This document shows, one piece after another, positions 34,478 to 36,986 of a stretch of 36,986 bases of DNA; the first letter of the stretch is position 1, and the number at the start of each line of letters is the position of its first letter. The notes beneath the pieces are model-generated. The model ran no database searches. It was given only the letters and a program-made list of their open reading frames with translations, and was not told the DNA's origin. Made by a program: the position numbers and the translations under genes. Source of the DNA: an uncultured Phocaeicola sp. Its GTDB lineage: Bacteria > Bacteroidota > Bacteroidia > Bacteroidales > Bacteroidaceae. The stretch is taken from positions 1 through 36,986 of the forward strand of contig CALUGI010000032.1 in the NCBI GenBank assembly GCA_944320135.1, in the 5' to 3' direction.

Positions 34478-35371
34478 TTATTGTTGTTTTGACATCTTTT
34501 CGTCCCTATTCAAAAACTTGAACTTTGTTTTAGGGAAAATGATGTGGTGACTTCTGTCCAGAAGAATGTGCGGATTTATATTTTCCAGAAAGCCGTAACA
34601 GTCTATTGTTTCCTTAAATTGATGGCTGTAGTTGTTGTCCAAGCCGTGATGAGAAATTGCATCATAAAAGATAAGCGCCAATTCTTCGTCAGACATTTGC
34701 GCTTGGATGAAATTCAGATATTTGTGGATATGTGCCTTCCCGTTTTCCGCATGTATCCATTGTCCTATGACAAAATTTATCATATTAAAGACATAGCGAT
34801 AATAGTAGTTGATATTGCACGCTTTTGTCTTTATGTAATTTTCATATAGCTGCCCTAAATGATACTCTATTTTCTCCTGTTCCACGGTATTCCTTTGATC
34901 TTGGGATAAGTAATCTTCAATTTCTTTTTGTTCTTCCGTATCTGCCTGTGCAAGATAGTAATCCTTGAAGCCGTTATAGAACTCTTTGATAGATTTCATT
35001 TCGTTGTCGGTGCATAACGCGATTTCCTTATTTATATTTTCCCTCACTTGGTAGAGCATTGACAAGAGGTTGAAAAACGTACTTTCAAACCGGTTTTTAT
35101 CTGCATCGATGTGATTCTCGGAAAACTGTTTCCTTTGCTCTTTAAATGTAACGAAAAGAAATAGCGTGGCTGCAAACGACAAAAGTATTCCGACTGTACC
35201 TGCTATTAAATCACCGAATCCTAATTTCATTTGTGCAACGATTTCTTTTTCGGCCTGCGGATATGAAGGAACATTCATCATTGCAATAAAGATGAAATAG
35301 ATGCTCGCAACGAAAGCCAAAACCGTTGAAAGGCAGGCAAGAATCATTATAATGTTATTTTTTATCTTCAT
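34478..35371 (-). CDS. Putative phage abortive infection membrane protein (PutAbiC-like)
   Basis: 297 residues. Two membrane helices lie at about 10-32 and 51-75; the rest is a cytoplasmic, charged helical domain. The blocks ESTFFNLLSMLYQVRENI, NYYYRYVFNMINFVIGQ and MSDEELALIFYDAISHHGL match my memory of the putative AbiC (PF16872) family, which includes lactococcal AbiC, a phage-resistance protein. The mechanism is not established. The AT-rich composition stands out from the adjacent truA. Its ATG overlaps the upstream partner by 17 bp, so the two are translationally coupled. It is the second gene of the pair and has no clear terminator other than the palindrome near truA. Confidence 0.75.
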   Translation of the reverse strand: MKIKNNIIMILACLSTVLAFVASIYFIFIAMMNVPSYPQAEKEIVAQMKLGFGDLIAGTVGILLSFAATLFLFVTFKEQRKQFSENHIDADKNRFESTFFNLLSMLYQVRENINKEIALCTDNEMKSIKEFYNGFKDYYLAQADTEEQKEIEDYLSQDQRNTVEQEKIEYHLGQLYENYIKTKACNINYYYRYVFNMINFVIGQWIHAENGKAHIHKYLNFIQAQMSDEELALIFYDAISHHGLDNNYSHQFKETIDCYGFLENINPHILLDRSHHIIFPKTKFKFLNRDEKMSKQQ

Positions 35372-36326
35372 CTCTTATAAATGACAATAATCTTTGTGCT
35401 TCTGTTTTTAGCGAATTGTATGTAGGATAGCCGTTGGCCCCTAATTCGACATTGTCGGTAATTTCCAGATTCGTTCCCAATCCGTTAATTTTGGCAATCG
35501 ATACCGTTTTGACTTTTCCTCCTATTTTAAGTTCGAAAGCTACGTCTGCATATTCAATATTTTGAAATGTGTATCCGCCTTTCTTGTTCCTGGACGCATT
35601 GAGTTTGTCTATCCATTGTTTTACTTGTAAAAAACGGTTCCGTGGCGCTCTGTAAACAACGTCTGTTTGTACGTCATCTCCTTCTACGAGGTTTTCTGCA
35701 ATTTGTGAAAGATTCAGCTTTTGAGAATACACCCTTTTTAAGATTACCTTTTTGGCTTCTGAAATTACGCTCAAATTACGATTGAAAACCTCTTGAATCA
35801 TAAACGGTTCAATCTTCAGAACCAGATTTGCATGTATCTTTCGTTCTATATGCTTTTGGATAGCTTTGGTTAAAATGGAATAGATGCCTACATTTCGAAT
35901 CCTCTCTATAATCAAATATCCATAATATGAATGTTCCGGGATATTGAACAGGAAGAAAAACGGTATCATTTGGGCATCCTCTGCACGTTTTCGATATTTC
36001 AATTCACCGGTATTGGAATTGATGATGTTTTCTTCAGTACCGAATTCACCGGATTCGATAATGCCCGAAATGCATCTTCCAAGTGAATGCAGTTCAAAAG
36101 ATCCGTCAGCATTTTGAAGTATTCTGCTAATTTTCTTTTCGTCTTCGTCTTTTGCTATTGTGGGCGAGTCTTCTTTTATATTCTCGAATTTCCAAATGTC
36201 AAGCAGCTCTTTTACTTGGGCTAACAGATCCTTGCCATTATCATAATCAGACAAGTACATTTTTTCGTCTTTGTTCAGACGTTTATTGATAGAAATTCGA
36301 TAAATACTCAAACTATAGTTTCTCAT
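35355..36326 (-). CDS. Unrecognised cytoplasmic partner in the PutAbiC operon
   Basis: 323 residues, not recognised. It has no signal peptide and no membrane helix. The N-terminus (about 1-75) is highly charged. A central region contains LGRCISGIIESGEFGTEENI, then a tract MIPFFFLFNIPEHSYYGYLI and a helix-rich segment (about 125-210). The C-terminal ~100 residues alternate short beta and basic stretches (RNRFLQVKQWIDKLNASRNK), compatible with nucleic-acid or protein binding (inference). It overlaps the PutAbiC gene by 17 bp and is first in the operon, behind a -7 element at 36391-36398. AT-rich like its partner. A phage-sensing or effector role is only a hypothesis from context. Confidence 0.7.
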   Translation of the reverse strand: MRNYSLSIYRISINKRLNKDEKMYLSDYDNGKDLLAQVKELLDIWKFENIKEDSPTIAKDEDEKKISRILQNADGSFELHSLGRCISGIIESGEFGTEENIINSNTGELKYRKRAEDAQMIPFFFLFNIPEHSYYGYLIIERIRNVGIYSILTKAIQKHIERKIHANLVLKIEPFMIQEVFNRNLSVISEAKKVILKRVYSQKLNLSQIAENLVEGDDVQTDVVYRAPRNRFLQVKQWIDKLNASRNKKGGYTFQNIEYADVAFELKIGGKVKTVSIAKINGLGTNLEITDNVELGANGYPTYNSLKTEAQRLLSFIRDEDKK

Positions 36327-36390
36327 ATATTATCTGGAAAATGTAAAAACAAAAGTTATGTTCATGGATAAAAGTAGCTTTCAGTGTTTG

Positions 36391-36398
36391 CAAAGTTA
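36391..36398 (-). promoter_or_regulatory. -7 element for the PutAbiC operon
   Basis: CAAAGTTA on the plus strand reads TAACTTTG on the minus strand, a TAnnTTTG match 64 bp before the ATG at 36326. No well-spaced TTG was found. Confidence 0.5.
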
Positions 36399-36779
36399 GT
36401 GCTTATTTAAATAGTGTAAGATAAAATGCCATTATTATTTTAACGCGGATTCCATCCCGGCTTGTCGGAGGGCCGGGTAGGTTGGCTTTAGGAGAAGGAT
36501 ATGGGGGATGCGGAAGCGTCAGGGCTTCTTGGCAGGCACGTCTGAACTACAGGTTGTGCTGTTTGTTTTCAAAGAGCGGATTAGTATTTGCTTGGTTGAA
36601 GTCTATGGAGAATCTGTAGGCAGTTTCGACATCTCTGATTCTTTTTTTCACTTTTCTTTCCGCCAATCTCCTTTTTCTGCTAATATTGTGATTCAGCTTG
36701 TTTCTTTATTTTGATTTTCAGTTTGTTCTGTTTGAGATTGTTTGTAGGGCTTCTGCTGAGGGAGGCCCTTTTGTTTGTT
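36399..36779. other. Intergenic region between the defence pair and the integrase remnant
   Basis: No convincing gene was seen in this 380-bp stretch. On the minus strand an ATG-less 52-codon reading frame (36547-36705) encodes a lysine/arginine-rich start and the tail RDVETAYRFSIDFNQANTNP, which may be a relic. A hairpin AGGGCTTC / GAGGCCCT with one wobble pair (36746-36753 with 36762-36769), followed by TTTTG, is terminator-like on the plus strand. The left part, up to about 36440, is AT-rich; the middle mixes GC-rich and T-rich tracts. Confidence 0.35.
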
Positions 36780-36986
36780 TCAGCAAACTTTGCAATTCAA
36801 AACCCGGTCGTTTTTAGGGGAAAGTCCGGCGGAACTGTTTCGAAAGTTTGGGCGGGCTTTTTCGGAATGCGGGCGAAAAGCGGATGGGATACCGAAATCA
36901 AATGAAAACAACTCCGCTCCACGTCCGGACACCTTTCCCGTCTTGGCTTGCCAGTTCTTGGGATTGACTTCAAGTTTGGTGTTGAA
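36780..36986 (-). pseudogene. Truncated tyrosine-integrase N-terminal fragment
   Basis: Entering from the right edge, the minus strand reads FNTKLEVNPKNWQAKTGKVS followed by GRGAEL (36906-36986). This matches the arm-type DNA-binding domain of Bacteroidetes phage/conjugative-element integrases (tyrosine recombinases), in which a similar 'F.TKL.V.P..W....GK..G' strand precedes a long helix and the core domains. The similarity stops near 36906. The frame then runs through unrelated sequence (SFDFGIPSAFRPHSEKARPN...) to a TGA at 36780-36782. No SAM-like or catalytic R..H.R..Y parts follow, so only the first domain remains and the gene is broken. The start lies outside the window. Confidence 0.7.
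36816..36833 (+). repeat. Loose copy of dispersed degenerate intergenic element
   Basis: AGGGGAAAGTCCGGCGGA resembles the copy at 6326 with several substitutions. It lies within the non-homologous tail that replaced the integrase body. Confidence 0.3.

Noticed and set aside
36508-36714. 68-codon plus-strand frame near the right edge
   Set aside because: No family resemblance, no -7 element upstream, and composition is skewed by T-rich intergenic sequence.
1-36986. CRISPR array, rRNA or tRNA genes
   Set aside because: No regularly spaced direct repeats and no cloverleaf or rRNA-like stretches were recognised on reading through the window; a dedicated scan was not possible.

Overview
The window looks like a chromosomal segment of a gut Bacteroidales bacterium, most likely Bacteroides or Phocaeicola. 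Nearly every gene with a visible upstream region has the Bacteroidetes -7 promoter element TAnnTTTG. The gene content is also typical of the group: a hybrid two-component system (HTCS), TonB-C-like proteins, a lipoprotein-type RND adaptor, a stand-alone B12-dependent methionine synthase activation domain, a K+-dependent membrane pyrophosphatase and an arm-type integrase. No rRNA, tRNA, CRISPR array or intact insertion sequence was seen. Gene calls rest on motifs and family knowledge read by eye, not on database searches.

Layout. (1) 1-135: a terminator for an off-window gene, then a long hairpin ending the next operon. (2) 136-5074, minus strand: a tight five-gene operon (gaps of 10-23 bp) read as polyprenol-phosphate glycosyltransferase, dihydroorotase, MetH activation domain, membrane metallophosphoesterase and PlsC-type acyltransferase, driven from 5103-5133. 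(3) 5155-11908: an AraC-type regulator divergent from a tripartite RND efflux operon (adaptor, pump, outer-membrane channel). (4) 12081-13493: a secreted protein with three TonB-C-like modules. (5) 13560-18239, minus strand: membrane pyrophosphatase, HisS and a membrane zinc metallopeptidase. (6) 18427-23943: topoisomerase III convergent with a MATE exporter, a GltD-like flavoprotein and a small membrane protein. (7) 24113-24526: a strongly promoted, structured transcript carrying a 30-residue ORF. (8) 24700-28611: a secreted orphan, an overlapping antitoxin/zeta-like toxin pair and a Pif1-like helicase with TPRs. (9) 28755-34443: an orphan HTCS, a lipoprotein with an M15-like metal motif, and truA. 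(10) 34478-36986, minus strand, visibly AT-rich: a two-gene overlapping operon of a putative AbiC-type abortive infection membrane protein and an unrecognised partner, followed by a truncated tyrosine-integrase fragment at the window edge.

The most promising candidate for an undescribed system is the AT-rich PutAbiC/partner pair (34478-36326). It sits between housekeeping truA and an integrase remnant, which suggests a recently acquired phage-defence module. Other points of interest are the pyrophosphatase, which carries the residue set I recall for dual Na+/H+ pumping; the 30-residue ORF in a structured RNA; the toxin-antitoxin pair next to a Pif1-TPR helicase; the triple TonB-C-like protein; and a family of degenerate GC-rich intergenic elements with a core resembling GGGGAAAACTTGGCGGA.
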